From contig CM041465.1 in assembly GCA_023213395.1 (NCBI GenBank), positions 189,479,741 to 189,543,740 on the forward strand: a stretch of 64,000 nt of DNA. Reading direction: 5' to 3'. A program made the position numbers and the translations under genes. Below are positions 44,641-54,511 of the stretch, piece after piece. Origin of the DNA: Cycas panzhihuaensis. Taxonomy: Eukaryota > Cycadophyta. The first letter of the stretch is position 1, and the number at the start of each line of letters is the position of its first letter. The notes beneath the pieces are model-generated. The model made no database searches and was not told the DNA's origin. It worked only from the letters and a program-made list of their open reading frames with translations.

Positions 44641-44699
44641 ATGTAAACTTTTTACCTCTTTCATAGCCTTAGATATTATCCAATCAATAATTTTCGTGA

Positions 44700-45240
44700 T
44701 CTTCTCATCCATTTGCAATCCCTCTTGTGAAATCACAAAGCCTAGAAATACTAGGCTCCCTTACATAAACTCACACTTCTTTATATTTGCATATAACTTC
44801 TCTTGTCTTAATACTTCAAGTACCATCCTTAAGTGTATTAAGTGATCCTCCTTAGTATTACTAAAAATAAGAATATCATTAAAATACACAACTATAAACT
44901 TACTAATAAATGATCACAACACAATATTCATCAATTACATGAATATGCTTAGGATATTTGACATTCCAAATGGCATGACTAGCTATTTATACAATTCATC
45001 CTTCATCTTGAAGGTTGTTTTCCACTTGTCCCCTTCGTAAATTTGAATGTAATGATACCTACTCTTGAGGTAAATCTTTGTAAAGTAGGAAGCACCTGCT
45101 AATACATCCAGTATATCATCCATATGAGGTATAGGGAATTGATATTTAATTATTATCTTGTTGATTACTCTAAAATTAACACACATTTGTCATAATCCAT
45201 CTTTCTTTAGAGTCATCGATGCTAGAATTGCACAGGGACT
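44700..45240 (-). pseudogene. Reverse transcriptase with mutated YxDD box
   Basis: The open stretch 45186-44983 reads [40 protein letters not shown] and [20 protein letters not shown], followed by LVMPFGMSNILSIFM. The catalytic box at 44889-44869 reads YFNDIL: the first Asp of the usual YxDD is Asn (GAT to AAT), which would abolish polymerase activity. Confidence 0.9.
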
Positions 45241-45559
45241 CAAAAATTCTCTAACCATTCCCTTCTATATAAATTCGTTGACTTATTGATTTAACTCCTC
45301 ATTCTCCATTAGGCTTACCTAATAAGCTACCTGGTTTGATAAGCTTGACCCTAGGATTAGGTCAATTTGGTGTTGAATGTCTATCATTGGTGGTAAGCCA
45401 TCGGGTAACTCATCTGGCATAACATCATTGTACTCCTGTAATAACCCTACTACCTCTCTTGGTATCTCTGTGTTATCCTTCTTTATCTATATTACCATCA
45501 AGGCATAATAAGTACCAACCTTTCATATATATTTCATAAATTCTTTAGTAGTCAACATG

Positions 45560-45900
45560 CTTTCTGCATGTCCTTCTTCCTTAAGTGGTAATAACGTCAC
45601 CTCAATACCATTCTTCCAAAAAGTATAGGTATTATTCTTACCATCATGAAAGGCATCCCTTTCATACTACCATTGTCTCCCTAATAATAAATGGCATGCA
45701 TCCATTAGGCTCACATCATACCATATCTCATCTTGATATGATTTCCCAATGCTAAATTTAATTAAGCATGTTTTGTCAAAAGTCATCTCATTTCCTTTTT
45801 GAACCAAGAAATATGGTATGAATATGGATGTACTTCACAATGTAATCTTAAATTTTCTACTATTTCATTTGAGACCATATTCTTACAACTACCACCATTA
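45560..45900 (-). pseudogene. Protease region (decayed)
   Basis: The minus strand gives VVRMVSNEIVENLRLHCEVH, PYSYHISWFKKEMR and later LALGNHIKMRYGMM. This is the segment of chromovirus polyproteins that follows the DSGS-type active site. The active-site residues themselves are altered (VVRMVSNE in place of a D(S/G)GS..N core). Confidence 0.6.
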
Positions 45901-46149
45901 ATTATAACTTTGTATACCTTTCCTCCCACAGTACATCTTACCCTAAAAATATTATTTTATAACCATGAATTATCATCCATATTTACCTTTATTTTATTCT
46001 GTATGGGTTGTTGTCTAGGTGCTATCATGGTTCTTTAAAGCATTAAGTTCTCACCTTCATTTGCTATGACTCCTTTATTATCATCTTCATTTTGGGCCAA
46101 TCTTATCCTTGGATGGTCTTCTTACCTTCTATATTATTCCTCATGATGA

Positions 46150-47200
46150 GGACATTCAAATGCCCTGTGTCCCTCTTCCCCATATTTGAAACAAATAAAA
46201 GGTCCTCTTCATCCTCTTCCACTACCAAAAACTTTGCCTCATTGGGCTCCTGGAAATCCTCTTCCCCTAAGTTGGTTCTAAGCTCCTTGCCCTCCTTGCA
46301 TTTTGCCCTGCCTCTTGACTTCTTGTCTTTCCATCCTATTGGATGATTCTCATGTCACATAGGGTATTTCTCCTCTACCTCTATACAAAGGTGATGAACA
46401 TGTTCTCATTACAGAGGGTATTTAAGTGGTATATCTATTTTTCTTCTCTTTTACCTTCAATTCTAATTGATATGCATCTTCCATGCTTTTAACTCTATGC
46501 ATGTTGAGTTCATCTTGAATTGAAAACTTTAAATCATTTATATACCTTACAGCAACTTTCTCATCTATCTCCTCATGTTTCACATAAATGGAAAGCTTAT
46601 AGAACTCATTTGTATATTCTTGTATTGTCATTTCTTTTTGCTTTAAGTTATAGAACTTTCTGAAAAGGGTTTGAGAATATTCAATTAGTAGAAACTTCTC
46701 TTTCAACTTCTTTACCATTTTAGTCCATGTCCTAATCTTTTCTTTGCCTTTATTTATCCTCTCCTTTTGCAAGTGATCCTACCAAATAGTTGCATGTGCA
46801 TTTAACTTTATATGTGCAAACTTTACCTTTTTTTCTTCAATCATTCTTTTCCATTTAAAGAACTTCTCCATGGCATTTAAAAAATCTACTAACTCCTTTA
46901 GTTTTACACACCCCTAGTAGTCTAGAATGTCAATCTTAATTCCATCACTCTTATCTTCAAGTACTTTTAAGAATATTTCTTCTGTTGCCTATGGTTCTTA
47001 TGGCTCATCCTATTTGAATCTCATACCATCATCACTTAATGCTTCTACTTAACTGGTATTTCCTCTGTGCCTTTGTCTTAATACTATGGTAGTAAGTCGT
47101 TCTATCCTTCTTTGCAACTCCTACAAGTTTATGTTCATTTCAACATACTCTTCCTCCTCTTCATGTCATTTTTTGGCTTCTCTTCTCTTTACCTAACTAC
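46150..47200 (-). pseudogene. gag with altered zinc knuckle
   Basis: The open stretch 46772-46422 reads TWTKMVKKLKEKFLLIEYSQ, LFRKFYNLKQKEMTIQEYTN, EFYKLSIYVKHEEIDEKVAV, INDLKFSIQDELNMHRVKSM and DAYQLELKVKEKKNR. This is a well-preserved retrotrans_gag domain. The zinc knuckle at 46193-46152 reads CFKYGEEGHRAFEC. The second Cys of CX2CX4HX4C is Tyr. Upstream to about 47200 only fragments are readable. Confidence 0.88.
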
Positions 47201-47370
47201 TTTAGGTCCCAAAGCTTTTCTTGTAAGCTTTCTGCAATGCTCCTAAGCCCTAATGAGTCTTCCTTACCCTTTCAATAGGAATACTTTGAAACCTATATAG
47301 TCTCTTCAATAATTATCTGGTATAATACTTTAATTTTTTATGGTTCTTTTCTTCAACCCTAGAGCTAAAC

Positions 47371-47385
47371 CATGCTTTGATACTA
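47371..47385 (-). promoter_or_regulatory. PBS of the chromovirus (tRNA-Met type)
   Basis: The minus strand reads TAGTATCAAAGCATGGTT, matching the TGGTATCA form with one G-to-A change. It sits two bases inside the LTR edge. Confidence 0.8.
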
Positions 47386-47387
47386 GA

Positions 47388-47640
47388 TGATTAGGGTAGC
47401 CTATAAGGAAAAGATTCTATCTCATATGCACCAAACCTAAAAACAAGAAAGAGCTAAGGAAAAAGTTCCAATAATAAAGAAATTCATTTTTACTTTGAAT
47501 TCCATTCCATTCCATTCAAATCTACTAAAAGATAATCTAAAATTACATTTATATAAGTAAAATTAGGAAGTCTAGAAACTTCTAACCCTAACCCTAAAAG
47601 TAAGTGAAAATAAGAAATTCTTACCCTAGTTTAATTGCCA
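47388..47640 (-). repeat. 5' LTR remnant, TTCCA-containing family, copy 2
   Basis: Colinear with 36496-36720 and with the reverse complement of the 3' part of 57949-58485. Shared marks include AAGATTCTATC, CATTCCATTCCATTCAAATC and TATATAAGTAAAA. A short run CTAACCCTAACCCTAAAAG at about 47581 is part of the LTR. Similarity stops near 47640, so the LTR is truncated there. Confidence 0.75.
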
Positions 47641-48580
47641 TTAGTATCCTTAGATTGGAAAAAACTTAATTTCCAAATGTTTGATCTATACAATAATAAA
47701 TATGGCTTTGTAATCAAGGGGCCTCACGAGTTGATCCACCTTCAAAAATTCTAATCCTAATTCTTAACTAATTGAGTAGGGTATTACATTGTGTGTTGAA
47801 GCTATATCTACTATACAATTGTGAAACATGAAGTGTTCATGAATATTGAGGTATATATAAAATGAAGGGTTCTTAGACTTCATAGGATGGATGACTTCTT
47901 TAATTACTTATTCACCCTACATCATCATGCCATTTGTACTATCCTCTTTTTACTACTACATATGAACTTCCCTCTCCCTTTGAGCAAGGAGATTCATGGC
48001 TTAATGTAAATTCATGATAGTGGGATATCTTATTAGATCTTTTACAATATTGTGTTCTTAAAACAATAATATAGGCATGTTATCTAAATATTTTGGTGGG
48101 GTTGGTCATTTGGCAGGAAGTGGGTTTGTAAGGGTTTGATTAATAAATTACTTCATGGGCTATTATACCATTATTACTTGATTAGGTCTTGAAATAATTC
48201 CTCTCTAATCATCTAGAATCATGCTCCCTTGCCTTATCCCTTATGCTACCCCCTGAGGTCTTACTAATATTACAAAGTCTAAATCATTAGCAGTACTCAT
48301 TTCTAGCTCTATGAATAAATCCATTGAGGGCTTATCAACTTAGGAAGAAGAATGTTTTCCTTCTATTAGTCATGATAATAAATATAATAAATTAATTACT
48401 TATTCATTAATGAGTAGGTCCTATAATTCCTATTCATAATTAGTTACATCATGTTCAAGCTTAATCCTCCTCATTATTATAGGATGATAAGGCTTCTTTT
48501 CCTTAGCTTGCCTCTTCCAGTACTACAAGTCATTGTTCAATTTTCTTATGAAGGCTTAGGCTTGATAATTTAAGGATTAT
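47641..48580 (-). other. Region downstream of a minus-strand gag, unreadable pol
   Basis: On the minus strand this would hold the protease of the gag element at 48.6-49.4 kb, but I cannot place any active-site motif. Stops occur in all frames. Confidence 0.35.
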
Positions 48581-48582
48581 TA

Positions 48583-49300
48583 TTATGTGGGAGGTGCTTC
48601 CTTCCTTGGTTGAAAAGTAAGTGGGGGACTGGTCCTTCTAAATTTACCCATTAGTATCTTCATCTTGATGGTTAGATGCTTTGCCTCCTCACTTATGGTT
48701 AGAAGCTTATACATCAATATTAGCCTTATGTCCTTATCTATTCTTTCTAAGAATAATTGTAATTGAGCCTCATCTAAAGGCCTCTTATTTAAACTAATCC
48801 TCTTCATTATCTTTTCAAATAATTGAATAGTTAGATATTGACTCCTTAAGGCCTCTCTTAATGGTGGAGGTTTCCCTCATTAGTGATGCATCAGATTTGG
48901 TGATAAAGTATTTTGGCTTAAAGGATTACATTAGCATCTTCTGATAAGTAATAGTTCTAATAGGTAGGGATTATAACCAATTTATTACTCTACCCTTGAT
49001 CAAGTACTCAAATAACTTTACTACCATATTAACTCAAGTTATATTAAGAATTTTATTCATTAAAGAAAATTTCTCAAGGTGTTGTTCACCAATTATAGTA
49101 CCATATCAAATAAACTTAAGAGAAAAAATCTAAGCCTTATTTGGACCATCATGCAAAACACCCATGAAATCAATGGCATCAAGATAATTAGTCATCAATG
49201 GTATAAGATCACCATTATTGTATCCTCTATTATTTTGGTCTCATCTATAATTTTGATTATTACCTCTTCCAAAAAATTTCCTAATATCTTGTCTTCCATG
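48583..49300 (-). pseudogene. Ty3/gypsy gag relic
   Basis: Minus-strand reading gives NYLDAIDFMGVLHDGPNKA, later VVKLFEYLIKGRVINWL (a (L/A)xxWF-type core), PKYFITKSDASLMRETSTIK, and the open stretch 48807-48583 with MKRISLNKRPLDEAQLQLFL, ERIDKDIRLILMYKLLTISE and EAKHLTIKMKILMGKFRR. The order of helices is that of retrotrans_gag. It belongs to a different family from the gag at 46.4 kb. The plus-strand open frame 49079-49342 is a shadow. Confidence 0.65.
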
Positions 49301-50643
49301 CTTCATATTATCCCCCATTTATTCAAGCTAAAATTCATTTAGTTCCTCTTTTATGGTATATGGCTCATAACCTCATAAAAGAGTGTGGGCCTAAAATGGC
49401 CTCCTAGATCTTCTCCAAAAAAGTTATAGTAAATCTTTCTCTATATCCCAATTTACTTGGAAGAAAGTACATGGCTTGGTAGGCTACTCCTCCAACCTAG
49501 TGGAATATTATATAGATAAAATAATTCCAATAAAAGTTTATATAGACTTACTTGAAAATGCATAGGTTTTGGACCAATGTCCATAGTATGCTTGCTAATT
49601 ATGTTGTTATTTGTATTTATGCCATCAAAAATGCCTTTATAAATAGTGCCCATAGTCTACTCTATGTAAGGGTGGTGATAATAATTATGGATCAAAGACC
49701 ATTCACTTGAATGGGAGCAATTTCCTTTTATTAAAACCATGTGGATTTATGTATCCATAATTAATATATTAAAGATATTTACATGGACTAAACTAGTATG
49801 AGAAAAAAAAAAAAAAAAAAGATTAATGATCCCTTAAGTTGGTTAATGTGAGCAAACCAACCTTGCTAAATCACTCAACCACTAACTAAAAGGACTCACT
49901 AAACATAGGAATTATGAATAAGATATAAAACCAAAAGACTAATTGGATAGACCATCCTTTCTAAATCATCCCTCTAGTCATTAGGATTTTAGAGGAAGGA
50001 GGGATAATGGTGTAACAAAGGTAATTAGTAATGTATAGTGATTTTCCAATAGTGTTTGGGTGTATCAGCCTTACTAAATAACTCAAAATATACTCAACAA
50101 CATATTAATCATTGTAGGTGCCTAACATCACTAGATTATAATATATATATTCATTCATGAACCACTTGCTTAAATAATTTTCATAAATTCTTAATGAATC
50201 AATATATTAAAATATATAAGATTGTGTTACACACTAATACTAGCTAGGGATAAATAAGTTTGTAATATATCAAGATATTAGAAGATGGATAATTTACAAA
50301 GAATTTTAGGAGTAGAGCTACCTTAGAACTCCTAAGAAAAATTTGAGAATCTCCTAAAGATTGTGAGTTTATAAAGAAATATTAGATCAACACTGCCTAA
50401 GAGTCCTTAAGACAAACTAGCAATATCTTCAAAAAATAATGATCAACACTTCATAGTTTCCACCTATTTAGTATTTACACCACTATCAAGCTTCCTATCT
50501 TAACCCAAGATTCATACTTGGATTTATTTAAATGATGTGATAACCTAAAAGGATAATTATATTATTAGATTTTGAAGAAAAGGGAATTCACATAACACAA
50601 AAGAAAAATAGAAAGAATAAGAAGGCTTAGGATGCAAGTGAAA
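49301..50643. other. Leader-like AT-rich sequence, no gene recognised
   Basis: Lies between the gag relic and a tRNA-Met PBS-like site at 50644-50657. No coding signal is clear. It may be the leader of the gag element or the remains of a second copia internal region. Confidence 0.4.
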
Positions 50644-50657
50644 GAGCTTTGATACCA
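50644..50657 (-). promoter_or_regulatory. PBS-like site outside the left copia LTR
   Basis: The minus strand reads TTTGGTATCAAAGCTC, a good tRNA-iMet PBS, two bases from the LTR at 50660. It lies on the outer side of that LTR relative to the copia element, which is abnormal for a single insertion. Confidence 0.8.
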
Positions 50658-50659
50658 AA

Positions 50660-51076
50660 TGAAGGAACTTTAATAGTGAATGTAAGATTTTTAGAATCAT
50701 AGTTTAAAAATCTATAACTCTAATAGAATTCATAAATATAAGATATCAAAGATAATAATAAGCATTAAATAGAAAGACAATAGAATTTCCAAGTAGATTT
50801 GTCCACCTTAATTTTCTAATTTCATTCATTAAGAATAATCTTCACAAATGTCTCTTTGTACTTATATACAATATATATGATACACATTAATATATAAATC
50901 TATTCAGTAATGGTTCACCAATGAATTTATAATGGTATGAAACTTGTCACATCCCTATTTAGGACCTAAATAACTCATGTGATTCATCACTTTATATGGG
51001 TTTATCCTCACATAAATTCATCATATTTGAATTTGTCCATATATAAATTCATCCCTAATATGAACATTAGTTTCCA
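50660..51076 (-). repeat. Left (3') LTR of the copia element
   Basis: 417 bp. Plus-strand left end TGAAGGAACTTTAATAG, right end ..TTTCCA. Aligns throughout with 54096-54511. Confidence 0.9.
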
Positions 51077-51093
51077 CACTCCCCCTTAATGTT
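51077..51093 (-). promoter_or_regulatory. Polypurine tract of the copia element
   Basis: The minus strand reads ATTAAGGGGGAGTG directly before the TGGAAACTAATG of the LTR, matching the copia consensus. Confidence 0.88.
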
Positions 51094-52310
51094 TACATCA
51101 TTGGTTTTAATACTAATATATAATCTAAATTTATCAAATTAGCCTATTGTCAAAGTATCAAGCCTTATATTAGATTTTTGTTTTCCCTTTGTCTCAAGTA
51201 ATTAAGATTACTCAATGGTCTTCATGTACCATTTAGAAAATTTGTCAAATAGAATGACCTAAGGTTTTGACTATGTCTTCTAAGTATCTTCAGAAATTTC
51301 CTCCTCAATTTCTTCCTTGTTTAGCTTAGTCTTTGGATCAACAACCTACTAACTCAAAGAACTTGATTCAACCTATTCCTTGATCTACTTTCCTTCATTT
51401 TTTGAACCTTCTAGATGTTTAGATCTTGACCTTAGTCTATCACCTACTTATTAGCTTCATTGGAGATGGCATTTGTAACCTACTTGTCATCTTTATTAAT
51501 GATAACCTCCCTAGTCATATAACTCATATATTTGGTATGCTCACTTCTCTTCGTTATGCCTAATAAGAATGTCTTTTAAGATTTTATTAACTTCTTTTTA
51601 ATATTCATCTTTGAAATTTTGTATATAAATTATGCTTTTAAGATTCTAAGATGGATTATTATAGGTTTATGATCTGACCATTCTTCTTTAAGTGTTTTGT
51701 CCTATACAACTTTAGTTATGCTCCTATTTGTTAGGTAAGATATTATATGAATGACTTCTATCCAAAATACATTTAAGATAATCTTGGCCTTCATCAACAT
51801 CTTGGCATTTTCAATCAGCATCTTGTTTATTCTATTAGTTAACTTATCCTAATAAGAGTAGGCTATTAATAACTACTTGATGTCTTAGTCCTTATAAAAC
51901 TAGAAAAGGGCTCTAAAGATAAATTATCCTCTATTATTTAACCGTGGTACTTTGATCTTCTATCCACTTTCCTTCTCCACTTTCATTTTAAACTCCTTAA
52001 ATATCTCCAACACTTGAGACCTCTCCTTCAAAGGATAAATCTAGATTTCCTTAGAATAGTCATTAATAAAGGCCAAGAGATATTTTATATCTCCAAGCAA
52101 AGTGGCTAGCATAGGACCATACATGTATAAGTGTACAAGACTCATGTTTTCAGTTGCCTTTTCCTTTGGAAATCTTTCTTTTTATTGTTTTTCATTAATA
52201 CAAGAATGAAAAGTGCATTTCAATGCTTATAGTTTTGGGAGACCATGTACCATCCTTAATCTATTCATCAATAAAATATTGGTCTAGTCTAAATAACCCA
52301 TTCTTCTATT
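51094..52310 (-). pseudogene. Copia integrase and downstream linker (decayed)
   Basis: Reading downward: FWNRRMGYLDQTNILLMNRL (about 52310-52250; relatives have a zinc-binding HxRxGH here, both His altered), then VHLYMYGPM, IKYLLAFINDYSKE (about 52105-52060), then PLKERSQVLEIFKEFKMKVE, and after several stops the C-terminal motif FLLGITKRSEHTKYMSYMTR followed by EVIINKDD. These are the GAG-pre-integrase junction, the DDE core and the chapter-end GYS..AYR-type motif of copia integrase. Stops and lost catalytic residues make it inactive. Confidence 0.85.
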
Positions 52311-52625
52311 CCAAAATTGAGATTTATAAGAAACATCAGCAAATAAGGCTTTTTGGTTTATAGATTTACCTAGAAGTTGATACAAAGTACCATCTTTTAT
52401 ACCTTTTATAGTAATTTTGCCTTTCTAATTTTGAATTGTGGCTTCAACACCATTAAAGAGCATACTTAACTTATTGTCTTTGATATGACTGACTGGAATC
52501 AAATTTACTATCAATCCTAGTACATATAATACATCTTCAAAGCAATGATTTTCTCTATCAAGAGTAATAAATAGGACTATCCATATCCCTCTTACCTTAT
52601 ACATTACATTATTTCCCAATATAAC
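52311..52625 (-). pseudogene. Copia protease/GAG-pre-integrase segment
   Basis: The open stretch 52619-52425 reads MGNNVMYKVRGIWIVLFITL, CFEDVLYVLGLIVNLIPVSH and IKDNKLSMLFNGVEATIQN, followed by IKDGTLYQLLG. The (L)xDVLYVPGL..NLLSV block is diagnostic of copia polyproteins between protease and integrase. The protease catalytic DSGAS site itself is not readable. Confidence 0.88.
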
Positions 52626-53450
52626 AAGACTGCTAATTGTCTCCCTTGTATGCCTAAACTATTCAAGCATATTTGTCATATGTCTAGAGGTACCTAAATT
52701 AATATACCATACATCTCTAGAACCATCTTGAGTAGCTACAAAGAAGAGCTTGTTGCTATATTGAGATGAACTAGATGACTCATCATGAAATTGATTTCTC
52801 TGATCTTTTTTTTTCCTTAAATTAGCATATCATTTCTTATAATTCTTTTTGAAATCACTTAGCTTATTACTATAATAACATAATTTTTGTTGACCTCTTA
52901 AAGGTTACTATTACTGAGGTTCTTTAATAACTTTCTCCTATTTCATTTTGACTGAAAAAACTCCTGAGGACTCTCCTACTTTATCCATTAAATCCTATTC
53001 ATGCTAAAGTAATAATGCTTCTAGTTTATTAAAAGTAGTTTTTCCTACTTTCTATAATAGATAAAAGCTTGATACAAAGTTACTAAATTTACTTGATAGG
53101 ATTCTAAGCACAACTACAATAAGATCTTTATCATCCAAATCTTCTCTAATGTTTTCTAGCTAACTATTTATGATCTTAACTATCTGAAGATGTTCTAATA
53201 AAGATCCTATCATTTTTAGGTAATATAATTAATTATTTTAATAGTATTATTCTTGTATCATTTTTTGTTTCAAAGACTAAAATAATTGAATCACAAGCGT
53301 CTTTAGGTGCCAAGTATTTTTTAACATTCTCTATTAAAGGCCCACTGATAGATATGTTTAATAGTCCTAGTGCACAATTGAATTTATTTTCATATTCACT
53401 TCTCTCTAATAATGTGGCAATTTTCTCACCAGTCTTTAATCTCAATATTC
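52626..53450 (-). pseudogene. Copia gag (decayed)
   Basis: The open stretch 53445-53233 reads MRLKTGEKIATLLERSEYEN, FNCALGLLNISISGPLIENV and KYLAPKDACDSIILVFETKN, in the style of a UBN2-like gag. Below 53233 fragments in other frames continue to about 52800. No intact zinc knuckle is seen. Confidence 0.65.
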
Positions 53451-54052
53451 AACCATGGTTTACAATGAATTAATGTATTTTATCTTAGATGACTTCTATT
53501 TAGCTTAGGTCATAGCAACTTCCATTTGGCTTAGGTCATACTATATATAAATATTAGGTTGCACCATCTTTAACTATAATAGCTTAGATTTGTAGTATTA
53601 ATTTGGTCACTTAACTAGGGTTTCTCTTCCTATAGGAAGTTTGAATAAAATGTTTAATGACAATTATATAGAATAATTGTACTGGTTATATCTACATCTC
53701 ATCTACTAGGGTTATCATGCAAATGAACTAGCTTATAGAACTATAGAGGGTGTCACACAAAAACTAAATAAGGATACATTTCCTTACCTTGGACTCTACT
53801 AAGCTTGATCAAATTCACTACATATGGCGCTAGTCTTAATTATTATTCAAATCAATATGATCTTCATGTTTTGGTTGTCTTTTAACAAGTCATAATAACT
53901 TTGAGCTAGTTGTAATTGTAAATGATTCTATTAACAAACTTTTAAATTAGGTTTCATCAAGTTGTAATTACTCCAAGTAGTGAGCTATGGATAGTCTTTA
54001 ATACACCTATAACATCTACTATAACTTACTCTAACCCACTCTAATTAGGTTT
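53451..54052 (-). other. 5' leader of the copia element
   Basis: About 600 bases of AT-rich sequence between PBS and gag. No frame recognised. Confidence 0.45.
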
Positions 54053-54093
54053 ACAACTTGGCTCTAATACCAAATAAAGGAGCTCTAATACTA
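54053..54093 (-). promoter_or_regulatory. Duplicated tRNA-Met primer-binding site
   Basis: Two PBS-like sequences lie 21-24 bases apart on the minus strand: TTTAGTATTAGAGCTC next to the LTR, and TTTGGTATTAGAGCCAAG further in. The second is the better match to TGGTATCAGAGCC. The duplicated unit includes the LTR edge (AAAGGAGCTCTAATACTAAA). Confidence 0.75.
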
Positions 54094-54095
54094 AA

Positions 54096-54511
54096 TGAAG
54101 GAACTTTAATGGAAAATATAGGATTTTTAGAATCATAGTTTAAAAATATATAACTGTATTAGAATTCACAAATATATGACATCAAAGATAACAATAAGTA
54201 TTTAATAGAAAGACAATAGAATTTCTAGGTAGAATTAGTCTACCTTGACCTTATCATTTTATTCATTACGAATGACCTTCACAAATGTGTCTCTATCCTT
54301 ATGTATAATACATACAATACATATTAATATATAAATTTATTTGATAATAGTTCACCAATGAATCTATAATTATGTGACACTTATCACATCTCTATTTAGG
54401 ATGTAAATAATTATCATGACTCATGACATCACATGGGTTTGTCCTCACATGAATTCATCACATATGAATTTATCCACATATGAATCCATCCCTAATGTGA
54501 ACATTAATTCA
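54096..54511 (-). repeat. Right (5') LTR of the copia element
   Basis: 416 bp; plus-strand ends TGAAGGAACTTTAATGG and ..CATTAATTCA. Shares TATA-rich sequence and the block GACAATAGAATTTC with the left copy. Confidence 0.9.

Larger units (their letters stand above)
42880..47387 (-). mobile_element. Decayed Ty3 chromovirus-type element, 3' end missing
   Basis: Minus-strand order from the right is LTR (47388 on), PBS (47371-47385), gag (about 47200-46150), protease (about 45900-45560), reverse transcriptase (45240-44700), RNase H (44640-44150), integrase (44110-43200) and a C-terminal tail ending [14 protein letters not shown] at about 42885. The tail corresponds to the VDLP...ISP.FNV motif of plant chromovirus pol. 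The sequence is cut there by the (TA)n tract, so the rest of the C-terminus and the 3' LTR are gone. It is of the same general type as the split element at 27-35.6 kb. Confidence 0.88.
50660..54511 (-). mobile_element. Copia element with gag, pre-integrase and integrase but no reverse transcriptase
   Basis: Colinear LTRs (50660-51076 and 54096-54511, 417 and 416 bp) flank about 3 kb on the minus strand. Inside, from the right, are a PBS, gag (53445 down), a protease/GAG-pre-integrase segment, and integrase. After an integrase-to-RT linker the sequence goes straight to the purine tract. The order gag, protease, integrase is Ty1/copia. Reverse transcriptase and RNase H, normally about 1.5 kb, are absent. 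The LTR flanks (CCAAA left, AATAG right) do not match, so the element no longer has its original target duplication. Confidence 0.85.

Noticed and set aside
46092-46346. 84-codon plus-strand Ser-rich open frame
   Set aside because: Antisense to the gag/zinc-knuckle region of the minus-strand chromovirus.
47578-47602. CTAACCCTAACCCTAAAAG as interstitial telomere sequence
   Set aside because: Only about two units, and the block is part of an LTR; related AACCTAAAAA/AACCTTAAAA sequence occurs in the other two copies.
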